Source: Glaesserella parasuis
Lineage (GTDB): Bacteria > Pseudomonadota > Gammaproteobacteria > Enterobacterales > Pasteurellaceae
Length of the DNA: 35,361 nucleotides
Reading direction: 5' to 3'
Assembly: GCF_002015085.1 (NCBI RefSeq)
Contig: NZ_MUXW01000038.1
Span: 1 to 35,361 of the forward strand
Below, in pieces: positions 8,503 through 17,727 of the stretch (its first letter is position 1; each line of letters begins with the position of its first letter). The translations under genes were made by a program, and so were the position numbers. Below the pieces are notes generated by a model. The model had not been told where the DNA came from. It ran no database searches and was given only the letters and a program-made list of their open reading frames with translations.

Positions 8503-9582
8503 CTACGGCACAATCACCGTAAACACATAAGCCGCCATATTAACCAAAAGCACTACGCCATAAAGCATATTCGATTTGCCGTGATTAAGAGAAACCATCA
8601 CAACGAAAGCAGATAATGCGAGTAGCACCATTGATTTCCAATCTAAGCCTAACACCATATTAATATCAAACAGTAGGCAAACAATCACAACAGATGGAAT
8701 AGTTAAACCGATACTGGCTAACGCTGAACCTAACGCTAAATTCACACTAGTTTGTAGTCGGTTACGGCTGGCGGCTGTCAATGCTGCCAAACCTTCAGGC
8801 ATCAAGACAACTGCGGCAATAATCACCCCGACTAGAGATAACGGTGCGCCTGCAGCAACCACCATTGCTTCAATCGCAGGGGAAAGCCCTTTCGCCAGCA
8901 TTACAACGACACCTAAACAGATCACTAGCAGCAACAAACTGACCAATGCTACTTTAGTCGAAGGTGGCTCTGCGTGATGGTTTGGATTATCATCATCGGC
9001 TAAGAAATAATCACGGTGACGCACGGTTTGCATCATAATAAAAGAGAAATATAAAACGAGCGAAGCAATCGCAACAAATACCAACTGAGAGCTGGTATAA
9101 GTTCCCCCTGCTGAACTGGTGGTGAAATTAGGCAAAATCATTGTTAATACCAAAATAGACACTAAGGTCACTAAAGCGGTACTCACTGATTTTTTATGAA
9201 AAAATTGAACGTGATGTTTAATACCACCAATTAATAAGCAACCACCTAAAATCCCATTCAAAATCAACATAATCGCCGCAAATACGGTATCTCTAGCCAA
9301 ATAGGTAGCATTGTCACCCCCAGCGATCATCAGCGACACGATTAATGCCACTTCAATAATCGTAATAGCGAGTGCTAGAATAATAGTACCAAACGGCTCT
9401 CCAACTTTATGTGCTACCACTTCTGCGTGATGAACTGCAGAAAGCACACTACCAATCAATAACGCACCTCCTCCAAGTTGTAGCCAAATGTTCTCTTTCA
9501 CGCCAACAAAATAGATAGCCCAAGCTGCAAGCGGTAAGATCACCGACCAAATTGGCAAAGGGGAATGGGAATGTGTCGCCAT
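8503..9582 (-). CDS. chaA: Ca2+/H+ (Na+/H+) antiporter, ChaA family
   Basis: This inner-membrane cation/proton antiporter of the CaCA superfamily has about 11 hydrophobic segments in 359 aa. The signature helix GEPFGTIILALAITIIEVAL near the first third and the matching PEGLAALTAASRNRLQ region in the second half are the two inverted alpha-repeats with their conserved Glu residues. A hydrophilic His/Asp-rich loop (DDDNPNHHAEPP) separates the halves. I use the ATG at 9582 because GGAGAAG lies upstream; a longer reading to 9615 would overlap cyuA by 7 nt. It starts 26 nt after the cyuA stop and is probably co-transcribed with it. Confidence 0.9.
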   Translation of the reverse strand: MATHSHSPLPIWSVILPLAAWAIYFVGVKENIWLQLGGGALLIGSVLSAVHHAEVVAHKVGEPFGTIILALAITIIEVALIVSLMIAGGDNATYLARDTVFAAIMLILNGILGGCLLIGGIKHHVQFFHKKSVSTALVTLVSILVLTMILPNFTTSSAGGTYTSSQLVFVAIASLVLYFSFIMMQTVRHRDYFLADDDNPNHHAEPPSTKVALVSLLLLVICLGVVVMLAKGLSPAIEAMVVAAGAPLSLVGVIIAAVVLMPEGLAALTAASRNRLQTSVNLALGSALASIGLTIPSVVIVCLLFDINMVLGLDWKSMVLLALSAFVVMVSLNHGKSNMLYGVVLLVNMAAYVFTVIVP

Positions 9583-9608
9583 AATGTCTTCTCCTTTATT
9601 TTTATCGT

Positions 9609-10907
9609 TTAACAATCCTGCTCTTTTGTACTCATAATCTCAATAATTTGTCTATCCATATAGACCATACTTTTTGTCGCAATCGCACATAGGTTATTGA
9701 TTGATTTATCAACGCTATGTTCCACGATACCTTCATTGCCAGTCACTCGGCTATTATCTAACGCCATTAACACCACTTTGTAGGCAGATGATACCCCTGT
9801 TGAAACTTTCATCGCACAGCTATTTGCCGCCCCATCACACAATACACCGCTGATGTCGCCGATCATACTGCAAATCGCCATACTAATGGCGTTAAAATTA
9901 CCTTTCAGCAAATATGCCATACCTGCCGCACTGCTCATTGCCGCGGTAGTCACAGCACAAAGAGCCGACAGTTTTGGCAACTTACTATGAATATAGATTG
10001 CAATCGTATGAGAAAGAAATAACGCACGGATAAGTTGCTCATCATCGGCATTCACAAAACGTGCCACAATCACTGACGGCATTGTTGCCGCAATGCCTTG
10101 ATTGCCCGAACCCGAATTGCTCATCGCCGGCAACAAGACACCGCCCATTCGAGCATCGGATGCTGCGGTAGTTTCAATTACAATGCGTGACAATAAATCA
10201 TCAGACATCAACCCAAGTTCAATCTGCTTTTTCAAGGTTCGCCCGATATGCAAGCCATACTCTTTTTCTAAACCTTCTTTCGATAACGCAGAATTTAATT
10301 TAGCAGCTTCGGCAATAAAGGCAATCTGTTCAAGGGGAACTTCCATTGCAAATTGATAAATCTGTTCAGCAGAAAGCTGATTGAAAAAGTGATAATCGTC
10401 TGCTGTTTCAACCGCTTGCGTTTGTTGCTGGAACAACACTTCCCCATTTTTCTCAATCAATACCACATTGGTATGAGTGTCTTGAATACAGACTTTGACC
10501 CAACCCGTTTCACCTAACAATAAAGCTTCCGAATAAAGCGGAAAATCCACATTCGCAATATCCACACTTACCTGATTGGTATCTAACATCGCTTTTGCTT
10601 TGGCGACATCTTCGGCTTGAATATGTTTCAACACTTCCAAACCTGCCTCCGCATCACCAGCAATTGCCCCCACAGCAGCCGCAATTGGCAAGCCCACCAT
10701 ACCCGTTCCTGGCACGGTAACCCCCATACCATTTTTCATTAAATTAGGGGATACTTTAGCCTGAATTTGAACAGGCTCGCCACCTAAGTATGATTTCGCA
10801 ATTGCAGCCGCTAACGCCAACGAAATGGGTTCTGTACAGCCTAATGCTGGGGCAACATCTCGTTTCACAATGGCGATTAATTGTTCTGCAAATTCAAATT
10901 TATTCAT
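9609..10907 (-). CDS. cyuA: L-cysteine desulfidase, CyuA/YhaM (UPF0597) family
   Basis: The 432-aa product matches the UPF0597 family, whose E. coli member CyuA (YhaM) degrades L-cysteine to pyruvate, ammonia and sulfide using an iron-sulfur cluster. Visible signatures are APALGCTEPISLALAAA with Cys24 near the N-terminus and the cysteine cluster GVLCDGAANSCAMK in the last quarter, which fit cluster ligands. Glycine-rich blocks (VPGTGMVGLP, SNSGSGNQGIAATMP) are conserved. It has no signal peptide. It lies upstream of chaA on the minus strand and is divergent from carA. Activity on cysteine is transferred from the family, not shown here. Confidence 0.85.
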   Translation of the reverse strand: MNKFEFAEQLIAIVKRDVAPALGCTEPISLALAAAIAKSYLGGEPVQIQAKVSPNLMKNGMGVTVPGTGMVGLPIAAAVGAIAGDAEAGLEVLKHIQAEDVAKAKAMLDTNQVSVDIANVDFPLYSEALLLGETGWVKVCIQDTHTNVVLIEKNGEVLFQQQTQAVETADDYHFFNQLSAEQIYQFAMEVPLEQIAFIAEAAKLNSALSKEGLEKEYGLHIGRTLKKQIELGLMSDDLLSRIVIETTAASDARMGGVLLPAMSNSGSGNQGIAATMPSVIVARFVNADDEQLIRALFLSHTIAIYIHSKLPKLSALCAVTTAAMSSAAGMAYLLKGNFNAISMAICSMIGDISGVLCDGAANSCAMKVSTGVSSAYKVVLMALDNSRVTGNEGIVEHSVDKSINNLCAIATKSMVYMDRQIIEIMSTKEQDC

Positions 10908-11061
10908 TCTTTTTTCTCTTTAGTAAAATTTCTCTCTATTCTAACCGCTTATTGCATAATCAAAAAGCAACTTTTTTGCTTGCTTTTAATTGCATAAAAA
11001 TGCATTATTCAAACATAATTATTCATTATAATATTTAAATTTATTTTTTGATAATTATCAC

Positions 11062-11090
11062 TTGAACGCAAACGTTTGCTCTAGTAAACT
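11062..11090 (+). promoter_or_regulatory. Probable carA promoter
   Basis: TTGAAC (11062-11067), a 17-nt spacer and TAAACT (11085-11090) give a modest sigma-70 promoter, each hexamer matching 4/6. It lies about 80 nt upstream of carA and is overlapped by a PurR box. A weak stem (GCCGCCTA with TTAGGCAGC) follows in the leader. Confidence 0.5.
11066..11081 (+). promoter_or_regulatory. PurR operator upstream of carA
   Basis: ACGCAAACGTTTGCTC matches the E. coli PurR consensus ACGCAAACGTTTGCGT at 14 of 16 positions, with the core GCAAACGTTTGC perfect. It overlaps the -35 end and spacer of the proposed carA promoter. PurR control of carAB is known in E. coli, so repression by purines is the likely role. 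Confidence 0.8.
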
Positions 11091-11168
11091 TAGCCGCCTA
11101 TTCCTGAGTAAGAGATTAGGCAGCTTACAAAATGACAGCCAAAATTTCAATAATTAGGAGTACATATA

Positions 11169-12293
11169 ATGTCTGAACCTGCCATTTTAGTTCTTGCCGA
11201 TGGCTCTGTGTTTCACGGAAAATCTATTGGTTATCAAGGACATACCATTGGTGAAGTGGTCTTTAATACCGCAATGACGGGCTACCAAGAAATTCTCACC
11301 GACCCTTCATACACTAATCAAATTGTTACATTGACTTATCCACATATCGGTAATACAGGAACAAATAGCGAAGACGAAGAAGCCGATAAAGTGTATGCTG
11401 CAGGTTTAATTATTCGTGATCTTCCCCTTATTCATAGCAATTTCCGTGCTAACTCTTCCCTTTCTGATTATCTGGTTAAACATAAAATCGTCGCAATTGC
11501 CGACATTGACACACGCCGTTTAACTCGAATTTTGCGTGATAAAGGCGCTCAAGCAGGCTGTATTTATGTCGGTGATGATATGGCTAAGGCTCTCGAACTT
11601 GCCAACAGTTTCGGCTCAATGGCTGGGCAAGATTTAGCCAAAGAAGTGACCTGTAAAGAGTTATATCAATGGACGGAAGGTGAATGGCAACTTGGCAAAG
11701 GTTATGTGCAACAAACTACCCCTGAATTTCACGTTGTCGCTTACGATTTTGGCGTAAAACGTAACATTTTAAGAATGCTTGCGGAACGTGGCTGTCGTAT
11801 CACCGTTGTGCCTGCAACAACCTCTGCAGAAGCTGTACTAGCCTTAAACCCAGACGGTGTTTTCTTATCTAACGGACCAGGCGACCCAGAGCCTTGCACC
11901 TATGCAATTACCGCTATCCAAAAATTATTGGCAACGAAAAAACCGATTTTCGGCATCTGTTTAGGGCATCAATTACTCGGATTAGCCGCAGGCGGTAAAA
12001 CGAAAAAAATGGCATTCGGACACCGCGGCGCAAACCACCCTGTACAAGATTTAGATACACAAAATGTGCTGATCACCAGCCAAAACCACGGTTTTGAAGT
12101 TGATGAAGCGAGTTTGCCTGCTAACGTTCGTGTCACCCATCGCTCACTCTTTGACGGCACAGTCCAAGGCATTGAACTCACCGATCAATCGGCATTCTCG
12201 TTCCAAGGACACCCAGAAGCCAGCCCAGGGCCGCACGATGTGGCATACCTGTTTGACCGCTTTATTGATGAATTGAGAAAGGCGAAAGGTTAA
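11169..12293 (+). CDS. carA: Carbamoyl phosphate synthase small subunit
   Basis: This is the glutaminase subunit: it hydrolyses glutamine and channels ammonia to CarB for pyrimidine and arginine synthesis. The 374-aa product has the CarA N-terminal domain (LADGSVFHGKSIG, TAMTGYQEILTDPSY) followed by a class I glutamine amidotransferase domain (about 188-370). The catalytic triad is Cys264 in FGICLGHQ with His348 and Glu350 in FQGHPEASPG. AGGAG lies 8 nt before the ATG. It is followed after 146 nt by carB, a larger gap than usual and filled with two inverted-repeat structures. Confidence 0.98.
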   Translation: MSEPAILVLADGSVFHGKSIGYQGHTIGEVVFNTAMTGYQEILTDPSYTNQIVTLTYPHIGNTGTNSEDEEADKVYAAGLIIRDLPLIHSNFRANSSLSDYLVKHKIVAIADIDTRRLTRILRDKGAQAGCIYVGDDMAKALELANSFGSMAGQDLAKEVTCKELYQWTEGEWQLGKGYVQQTTPEFHVVAYDFGVKRNILRMLAERGCRITVVPATTSAEAVLALNPDGVFLSNGPGDPEPCTYAITAIQKLLATKKPIFGICLGHQLLGLAAGGKTKKMAFGHRGANHPVQDLDTQNVLITSQNHGFEVDEASLPANVRVTHRSLFDGTVQGIELTDQSAFSFQGHPEASPGPHDVAYLFDRFIDELRKAKG

Positions 12294-12294
12294 T

Positions 12295-12350
12295 AAGCGG
12301 TGAGATTTGAAGGGAATTTTGCAAAATTTCGCTGAAAAGTGACCGCTTGT
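12295..12350. repeat. Inverted pair of uptake sequences between carA and carB
   Basis: AAGCGGT (12295-12301) and ACCGCTTGT (12342-12350) are convergent uptake cores able to form an outer stem, with the usual AATTTTGCAAAATT-type A/T-rich palindrome between them. It begins 2 nt after the carA stop. No strong T-run follows on the plus strand, so termination would be weak. Confidence 0.7.
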
Positions 12351-12357
12351 ATTCAAG

Positions 12358-12385
12358 TCCCCTCCCCCGCTTGCGGGGGAGGGGA
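12358..12385. repeat. GC-rich palindrome upstream of carB
   Basis: A perfect 13-bp inverted repeat (12358-12370 with 12373-12385; arm TCCCCTCCCCCGC) has a TT centre. It would make an extremely stable hairpin 54 nt before the carB start. It is far richer in G+C than its surroundings and looks like a dispersed palindromic element rather than a designed attenuator. Confidence 0.75.
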
Positions 12386-12439
12386 TTAAATAGTGGTGGA
12401 TATTAAAAGACAACCAAATTCAACAACAGAGAAAAAACT

Positions 12440-15400
12440 ATGCCAAAACGTACAGATATAAACACGATTTTAATTATTGGTGCTGGTCCGATTGTCATTG
12501 GGCAAGCGTGTGAATTTGACTACTCAGGGGCGCAGGCGTGTAAGGCGTTGCGTGAAGAAGGGTATAAAGTGGTGTTGGTGAACTCAAACCCAGCGACCAT
12601 TATGACCGATCCAAATATGGCGGACGTGACCTATATTGAGCCGATTGAGTGGCGAACGGTAGCGAAAATCATCGAAAAAGAGCGCCCTGATGCGATTTTG
12701 CCGACAATGGGCGGTCAAACGGCATTAAACTGTGCTTTAGATTTATCTCGTAACGGGGTGTTAAAACAGTTCAATGTTGAGCTGATCGGGGCGAGTGAAG
12801 ATGCGATTGATAAGGCGGAAGATCGTGGTCGTTTCAAACAAGCGATGGAAAAAATCGGTTTGTCTTGCCCGAAATCTTTTATTGCTCATACCCTTGAAGA
12901 AGCTTTGAAAGCACAGGAAGCGGTTGGTTTTCCAACATTAATTCGTCCATCATTTACTATGGGCGGTTCAGGTGGCGGTATCGCTTATAACCGTGATGAA
13001 TTTTTAGCAATTTGCGAACGGGGATTTGAAGCGTCTCCAACCCACGAGTTATTGATTGAACAGTCTGTGCTCGGTTGGAAAGAGTATGAAATGGAAGTGG
13101 TGCGTGATAAGGCGGACAACTGCATTATCGTTTGTTCAATTGAGAACTTCGACCCGATGGGCGTGCATACGGGCGACAGTATTACTGTTGCACCTGCACA
13201 AACCTTAACCGATAAAGAATATCAAATTATGCGTAATGCTTCTTTGGCGGTGTTGCGTGAAATCGGCGTGGATACAGGCGGTTCAAATGTGCAATTTGCG
13301 ATCAACCCTGAAAATGGCGAGATAATCGTAATTGAAATGAACCCGCGTGTTAGCCGTTCTTCTGCCCTTGCATCTAAAGCGACAGGCTTCCCGATTGCAA
13401 AAGTTGCAGCGAAATTAGCGGTCGGTTATACCTTACATGAACTGCGTAACGATATTACGGGCGGTTTAATTCCAGCTTCTTTTGAACCAACCCTTGACTA
13501 TGTCGTAACCAAAATTCCACGTTTCGCCTTTGAAAAATTTTCAAATACAGACGACCGTTTAACCACACAAATGAAGTCTGTGGGCGAAGTGATGGCAATG
13601 GGAAGAACTTTCCAAGAAAGCTTACAAAAAGCGTTGCGTGGCTTAGAAACAGGGATTTGTGGTTTTAACTTGCTATCGGAAGAGCCTGAAAAAATCCGTC
13701 GTGAACTGGCAAACCCAGGCCCGAACCGTATTCTTTATGTTGCTGATGCTTTTGGTGCAGGCTTTAGCTTGGACGAAGTTCATCACTATTCCAAAATCGA
13801 TCCGTGGTTCTTAATTCAAATTCAAGATTTGGTGCAAGAAGAGCTTGCTCTTGAGAAAAAACAGTTAAGCGATTTGGATCATGAAGAATTACGTCGTTTA
13901 AAACGCAAAGGTTTCTCGGATAAACGTATCGCCCAGCTTACCAAAGTCAGCGAAAAAGCCGTGCGTGATTATCGCCATACCCTTGGCATTCTACCAGTTT
14001 ACAAACGTGTCGATACCTGTGCAGCAGAGTTTGCTTCTGATACGGCTTATCTCTATTCTACTTACGAAGAAGAGTGCGAAGCGAACCCATCTGATCGTAA
14101 AAAAGTGATGATTTTAGGTGGTGGCCCGAACCGTATCGGACAAGGGATTGAGTTCGATTACTGCTGTGTTCACGCTTCCCTTGCCTTGCGTGAAGCTGGC
14201 TATGAAACCATTATGGTGAACTGCAACCCTGAAACGGTTTCAACAGATTTTGATACCTCTGACCGCTTGTATTTTGAGCCATTAACGCTGGAAGATGTGT
14301 TAGAAGTGGTGCGTGTAGAACAGCCGTGGGGCGTGATTGTTCACTATGGCGGTCAAACGCCGTTAAAACTAGCGAATGCTTTACACGAGAATGGTGTAAA
14401 CATTATCGGCACGTCAGCAGACAGCATTGATGCGGCGGAAGACCGTGAACGTTTCCAAAAAATCCTACACGATTTGAACCTAAAACAACCTGCTAACCGC
14501 ACAGCTCGTAATGCACAAGAAGCAGTGGCGTTAGCAAATGAAGTAGGTTATCCGTTGGTGGTTCGCCCATCTTATGTACTTGGCGGACGTGCAATGCAAA
14601 TCGTCTATAACGATGAAGAATTGAACAAATATATGCGTGAAGCGGTGTCTGTGTCTAACGACAGCCCGATCTTGCTCGACCACTTCTTAAATAATGCGAT
14701 TGAAGTCGATGTGGACTGTATCTGTGACGGCGAAAACGTGGTGATCGGCGGTATTATGCAACACGTTGAACAAGCAGGTATCCACAGTGGCGACTCGGCG
14801 TGTTCTCTACCAGCTTACTCATTAAGCGGTGAGATCCTCGATGAAATTCGCAGACAGACTAAAGAAATGGCGTTTGCCCTTGGGGTGAAAGGCTTAATGA
14901 ACGTACAGTTTGCGGTACAAAATGATGTGGTATATGTTCTTGAAGTAAACCCTCGTGCCAGCCGTACCGTGCCGTTTGTGAGTAAAGCGACAGGTCAGCC
15001 GTTAGCTAAAATCGCTGCACGAGTAATGGCAGGGGAAAGCCTTGCAGAACTCAATGCTCTGGAAGAGGTAATTCCACAAAAATACTTCGTTAAAGAAGCG
15101 GTATTCCCATTCATCAAATTCCCAGGGGTAGATACAATTTTAGGCCCTGAAATGCGTTCGACAGGGGAAGTAATGGGCGTGGGCGAAACCTTTGCCGAAG
15201 CCTTCTTCAAAGCACAGTTAGGAGCAGGGGAACGTATTCCAAGAACAGGAAAAGTGTTCTTATCGGTAGATAACAACGATAAACCTCGCTTACTCGATGT
15301 GGCAAAACGCCTACAAGAGCAAGGCTACGGCTTATGTGCAACCTTAGGCACAGCAAAATTCTTACGCGAAAACGGCATTGCGACCCAAATCGTCAATAAA

Positions 15401-15640
15401 GTGCGTGAAGGCAGACCACATATCGTTGATGCGATTAAAAACGGCGAGATTGCGATGGTGATCAACACCGTAAACGGTGAGCCTGAAGTGATTACCGACA
15501 GCCACTCAATCCGCCGTACCGCACTGCAACAACGTGTGCCTGTCTATACCACGATTGCAGGGGCTGATGCGATTTCCTATGCCGTTGAACATATTAACGA
15601 GTTTGGGGTGTATTCGGTGCAGGAGTTGCATAGTAACTAG
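12440..15640 (+). CDS. carB: Carbamoyl phosphate synthase large subunit
   Basis: The synthetase subunit uses bicarbonate, ammonia from CarA and two ATP to make carbamoyl phosphate. The 1066-aa protein has the duplicated ATP-grasp architecture: carboxyphosphate half (about 1-400; GAGPIVIGQACEFDYSG, PSFTMGGSGGGIAYN), oligomerisation domain (about 400-550), carbamoyl-phosphate half (about 555-935; GGGPNRIGQGIEFDYC, PSYVLGGRAMQIVY) and a C-terminal allosteric MGS-like domain (about 940-1066). Length and order match E. coli CarB. The separate gap hairpins could reduce its expression relative to carA. One uptake sequence is embedded at 14262-14270. Confidence 0.99.
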   Translation: MPKRTDINTILIIGAGPIVIGQACEFDYSGAQACKALREEGYKVVLVNSNPATIMTDPNMADVTYIEPIEWRTVAKIIEKERPDAILPTMGGQTALNCALDLSRNGVLKQFNVELIGASEDAIDKAEDRGRFKQAMEKIGLSCPKSFIAHTLEEALKAQEAVGFPTLIRPSFTMGGSGGGIAYNRDEFLAICERGFEASPTHELLIEQSVLGWKEYEMEVVRDKADNCIIVCSIENFDPMGVHTGDSITVAPAQTLTDKEYQIMRNASLAVLREIGVDTGGSNVQFAINPENGEIIVIEMNPRVSRSSALASKATGFPIAKVAAKLAVGYTLHELRNDITGGLIPASFEPTLDYVVTKIPRFAFEKFSNTDDRLTTQMKSVGEVMAMGRTFQESLQKALRGLETGICGFNLLSEEPEKIRRELANPGPNRILYVADAFGAGFSLDEVHHYSKIDPWFLIQIQDLVQEELALEKKQLSDLDHEELRRLKRKGFSDKRIAQLTKVSEKAVRDYRHTLGILPVYKRVDTCAAEFASDTAYLYSTYEEECEANPSDRKKVMILGGGPNRIGQGIEFDYCCVHASLALREAGYETIMVNCNPETVSTDFDTSDRLYFEPLTLEDVLEVVRVEQPWGVIVHYGGQTPLKLANALHENGVNIIGTSADSIDAAEDRERFQKILHDLNLKQPANRTARNAQEAVALANEVGYPLVVRPSYVLGGRAMQIVYNDEELNKYMREAVSVSNDSPILLDHFLNNAIEVDVDCICDGENVVIGGIMQHVEQAGIHSGDSACSLPAYSLSGEILDEIRRQTKEMAFALGVKGLMNVQFAVQNDVVYVLEVNPRASRTVPFVSKATGQPLAKIAARVMAGESLAELNALEEVIPQKYFVKEAVFPFIKFPGVDTILGPEMRSTGEVMGVGETFAEAFFKAQLGAGERIPRTGKVFLSVDNNDKPRLLDVAKRLQEQGYGLCATLGTAKFLRENGIATQIVNKVREGRPHIVDAIKNGEIAMVINTVNGEPEVITDSHSIRRTALQQRVPVYTTIAGADAISYAVEHINEFGVYSVQELHSN
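14262..14270 (-). repeat. DNA uptake signal sequence
   Basis: Perfect ACCGCTTGT (reverse of ACAAGCGGT) inside carB. Confidence 0.8.
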
Positions 15641-15651
15641 ATTATAAAAAG

Positions 15652-15697
15652 AAGAGCTTGAATATACTTTACAAAACTAATGTTATTCAAGCTCTTT
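15652..15697. terminator. Bidirectional terminator between carB and nhaA
   Basis: AAGAGCTTGAATA (15652-15664) and its exact reverse complement (15684-15696) form a 13-bp stem with a 19-nt loop, flanked by A/T-rich sequence on both sides. It sits between two convergent genes, so it can serve both. Confidence 0.8.
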
Positions 15698-15703
15698 ACT
15701 AAT

Positions 15704-16897
15704 CTATTTAGACAGATTATTAATATGGATATTAGGCATAGTACACAATTTTAATAAATAATACCCCAATACTGCGGAGATACCTGAACCGATTAAGATT
15801 CCTAAACGAGCAAGAGAGATAAATTGACCGTCAGCTTCATCGCCACCAAAAGCAAGTCCTGCCAAGAACATTGACATTGTAAAGCCGATACCACAAAGGA
15901 TAGAAACAGCGAAGATTTGTTTAAAATTCATCCCTTCTGATAACTGTGCGATACCCAATTTCACGGCAAGGAAGCTAAAGCTAAATACGCCTAAGGTTTT
16001 ACCTACTAATAAACCTAACGCAACCCCCATTGTAAGCGGTGAGAATAATGTGCTTAAGCTCATTCCTGCTAAAGATACGCCAGCGTTTGAGAAAGCAAAT
16101 AGCGGTAAAATCACAAACGAACACCACGGTGCAAGAATATGTTCAAAATGAGCCAATGGTTCTTCCCCATTTTTACCTTTTAATGGAACGCAGAAGCCAA
16201 TAATTACCCCCGCTAATGTGGCGTGAACCCCTGATTTTAATACTGAAGCCCATAAAATTAATCCAACGACCATATAAGCACAAATTGCCGTAACTCGCAT
16301 ACGATTCATTATGATTAAAGCAGTAATTGCTATGACTGCTGAAATCAGGGCTGTGGTACTTAATTCGTGAGAGAAAAAGATAGCAATTACGACAATTGCC
16401 CCCAAGTCATCAATAATCGCTAATGCGAGTAGGAAAATTTTCAAAGCAAATGGCACTCGTTTGCCGAGTAATCCTAAAACTCCAAGTGCAAATGCAATGT
16501 CTGTTGCCATCGGAATCGCCCAACCTTGCTGAAATTCTGGCGAATCACTATTAATCAATGTGAAAACAAGAGCTGGTACAATCATTCCCCCTAATGCACC
16601 AATAGCGGGGAAAATTGCACGTTGGTAGCTAGAAATTGCTCCAACCATCATTTCACGCTTCACTTCTAGCCCTATAAGGACAAAAAACACTGCCATAAAG
16701 CCGTCGTTTACCCACATTAACAACGGTTTATGAATACTGAATAAACCAATCTGGATACTGACAGGCATACTTAAAAAATCAAAGTAGAGGTCTTTCAAGG
16801 GCGTATTTGCAAACAGCATTGCTAACATTGCAAAAGCAAGCAATAAAATACCGCTTGCAGACTCTAGTTGTAAAAATTTTCGGATATGCTGGATCAT
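15704..16897 (-). CDS. nhaA: Na+/H+ antiporter NhaA
   Basis: This inner-membrane antiporter expels Na+ in exchange for protons and supports pH and salt homeostasis. The 397-aa protein has about 12 hydrophobic segments. The essential aspartates keep E. coli numbering: Asp133 in ATDIAFALG, and Asp163 and Asp164 in AIIDDLGAIVV. The unwound-helix motif region GIGFTMSMFLAGLAF is near the C-terminus. AGAGG lies 8 nt before the ATG. It is transcribed away from rpmH and converges on carB. The 285-nt gap to rpmH must hold its promoter, but I could not pick a convincing one. Confidence 0.97.
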   Translation of the reverse strand: MIQHIRKFLQLESASGILLLAFAMLAMLFANTPLKDLYFDFLSMPVSIQIGLFSIHKPLLMWVNDGFMAVFFVLIGLEVKREMMVGAISSYQRAIFPAIGALGGMIVPALVFTLINSDSPEFQQGWAIPMATDIAFALGVLGLLGKRVPFALKIFLLALAIIDDLGAIVVIAIFFSHELSTTALISAVIAITALIIMNRMRVTAICAYMVVGLILWASVLKSGVHATLAGVIIGFCVPLKGKNGEEPLAHFEHILAPWCSFVILPLFAFSNAGVSLAGMSLSTLFSPLTMGVALGLLVGKTLGVFSFSFLAVKLGIAQLSEGMNFKQIFAVSILCGIGFTMSMFLAGLAFGGDEADGQFISLARLGILIGSGISAVLGYYLLKLCTMPNIHINNLSK

Positions 16898-17088
16898 TCT
16901 GTTAACCTCTTGTTATGTAAAATTCGTCAATCTTTCTTAAATCTTTTTTCTTTTAACAAAATCAGCGTGTAAGATCAAGGCGAAGCGGGCAGATACTGCA
17001 GAAAATTTGTAAAATTTGTTTGATCAACTTCACGAAAAGTAGCAATAAAAGATTTGAATTTATGTTTGGGGAAATTTCTAGATTAGCC

Positions 17089-17117
17089 TTGATCTTTTTG
17101 GTATTTATCGCTAGAAT
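17089..17117 (+). promoter_or_regulatory. Probable rpmH-rnpA promoter
   Basis: TTGATC (17089-17094), a 17-nt spacer and TAGAAT (17112-17117) give a good sigma-70 promoter 66 nt upstream of rpmH. No DnaA-box cluster was seen in the 285-nt gap, so this is not evidently the replication origin. Confidence 0.6.
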
Positions 17118-17182
17118 TGCAACTCTTTTTTATGATCCTCGTTTGGCTTATAGTCAATTTTTAATTTTTAGGTAGATAGCAA

Positions 17183-17317
17183 ATGAAACGTACATTTCAA
17201 CCATCTGTATTAAAACGCGCTCGTACTCACGGTTTCCGTGCTCGTATGGCAACTAAAAACGGTCGTCAAGTATTAGCACGTCGTCGTGCTAAAGGTCGTA
17301 AAAGCTTATCTGCATAA
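17183..17317 (+). CDS. rpmH: 50S ribosomal protein L34
   Basis: The 44-codon reading frame starts MKRTFQPSVLKRARTHGF and ends RRRAKGRKSLSA. It is highly basic and colinear with L34 over its full length. Its TAA stop overlaps the ATG of rnpA by one base (TAATG), so the two are translationally coupled, the classic rpmH-rnpA arrangement. Confidence 0.99.
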   Translation: MKRTFQPSVLKRARTHGFRARMATKNGRQVLARRRAKGRKSLSA

Positions 17318-17727
17318 TGGCAGATAAGTCAGCCAAAACACTCAGTGTGAATAAGCTAACTTTTTCTCGGGAGCTACGTTTGTTAGCTCCCGTTCAATTT
17401 AAATCGGTTTTTGAACTGCCTCTCCGTGCTAGCACGCCTCAATTAACCCTTTTATCTCGCCAAAACGATATTGAACACGCTCGAATTGGTCTTACTGTTG
17501 CTAAAAAGCATCTAAAAAGAGCCCACGACCGCAATCGTATCAAACGCATTGTGCGAGAAAGTTTCCGCTTGAAACAACATCAACTTCCTGCTTACGATTT
17601 TGTCTTTGTGGCAAAAGGCGGAATTGGTAAACTCAGCAACCAAGAACTATTTGAAACCTTGGATAAACTATGGCAACGCCACATTCGCCTCGCTCAGAAA
17701 GCACAACAGGAACAGCATCAAAACTAA
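17317..17727 (+). CDS. rnpA: Ribonuclease P protein component
   Basis: This basic protein subunit of RNase P helps the RNA enzyme bind and cut the 5' leader of pre-tRNAs. The 136-aa product contains the family signature RIGLTVAKKHLKRAHDRNRI with the RNR motif at residues 72-74, and GGIGKLSNQELFETLDKLW near the C-terminus. The start overlaps the rpmH stop by one base. Its last 58 bases overlap yidD in another frame, as is common in this family. Confidence 0.97.
   Translation: MADKSAKTLSVNKLTFSRELRLLAPVQFKSVFELPLRASTPQLTLLSRQNDIEHARIGLTVAKKHLKRAHDRNRIKRIVRESFRLKQHQLPAYDFVFVAKGGIGKLSNQELFETLDKLWQRHIRLAQKAQQEQHQN

Noticed and set aside
8264..8503. A 79-codon minus-strand frame upstream of dnaK
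   Set aside because: It covers the sigma-32 promoter and leader, has no ribosome-binding site and no family resemblance.
12295..12385. A CRISPR or tandem array from the repeated stem elements
   Set aside because: Only two unrelated inverted repeats are present; there are no regularly spaced direct repeats anywhere in the window.
16898..17182. Replication origin upstream of rpmH
   Set aside because: No DnaA-box cluster or AT-rich 13-mer series was seen and dnaA is not adjacent.
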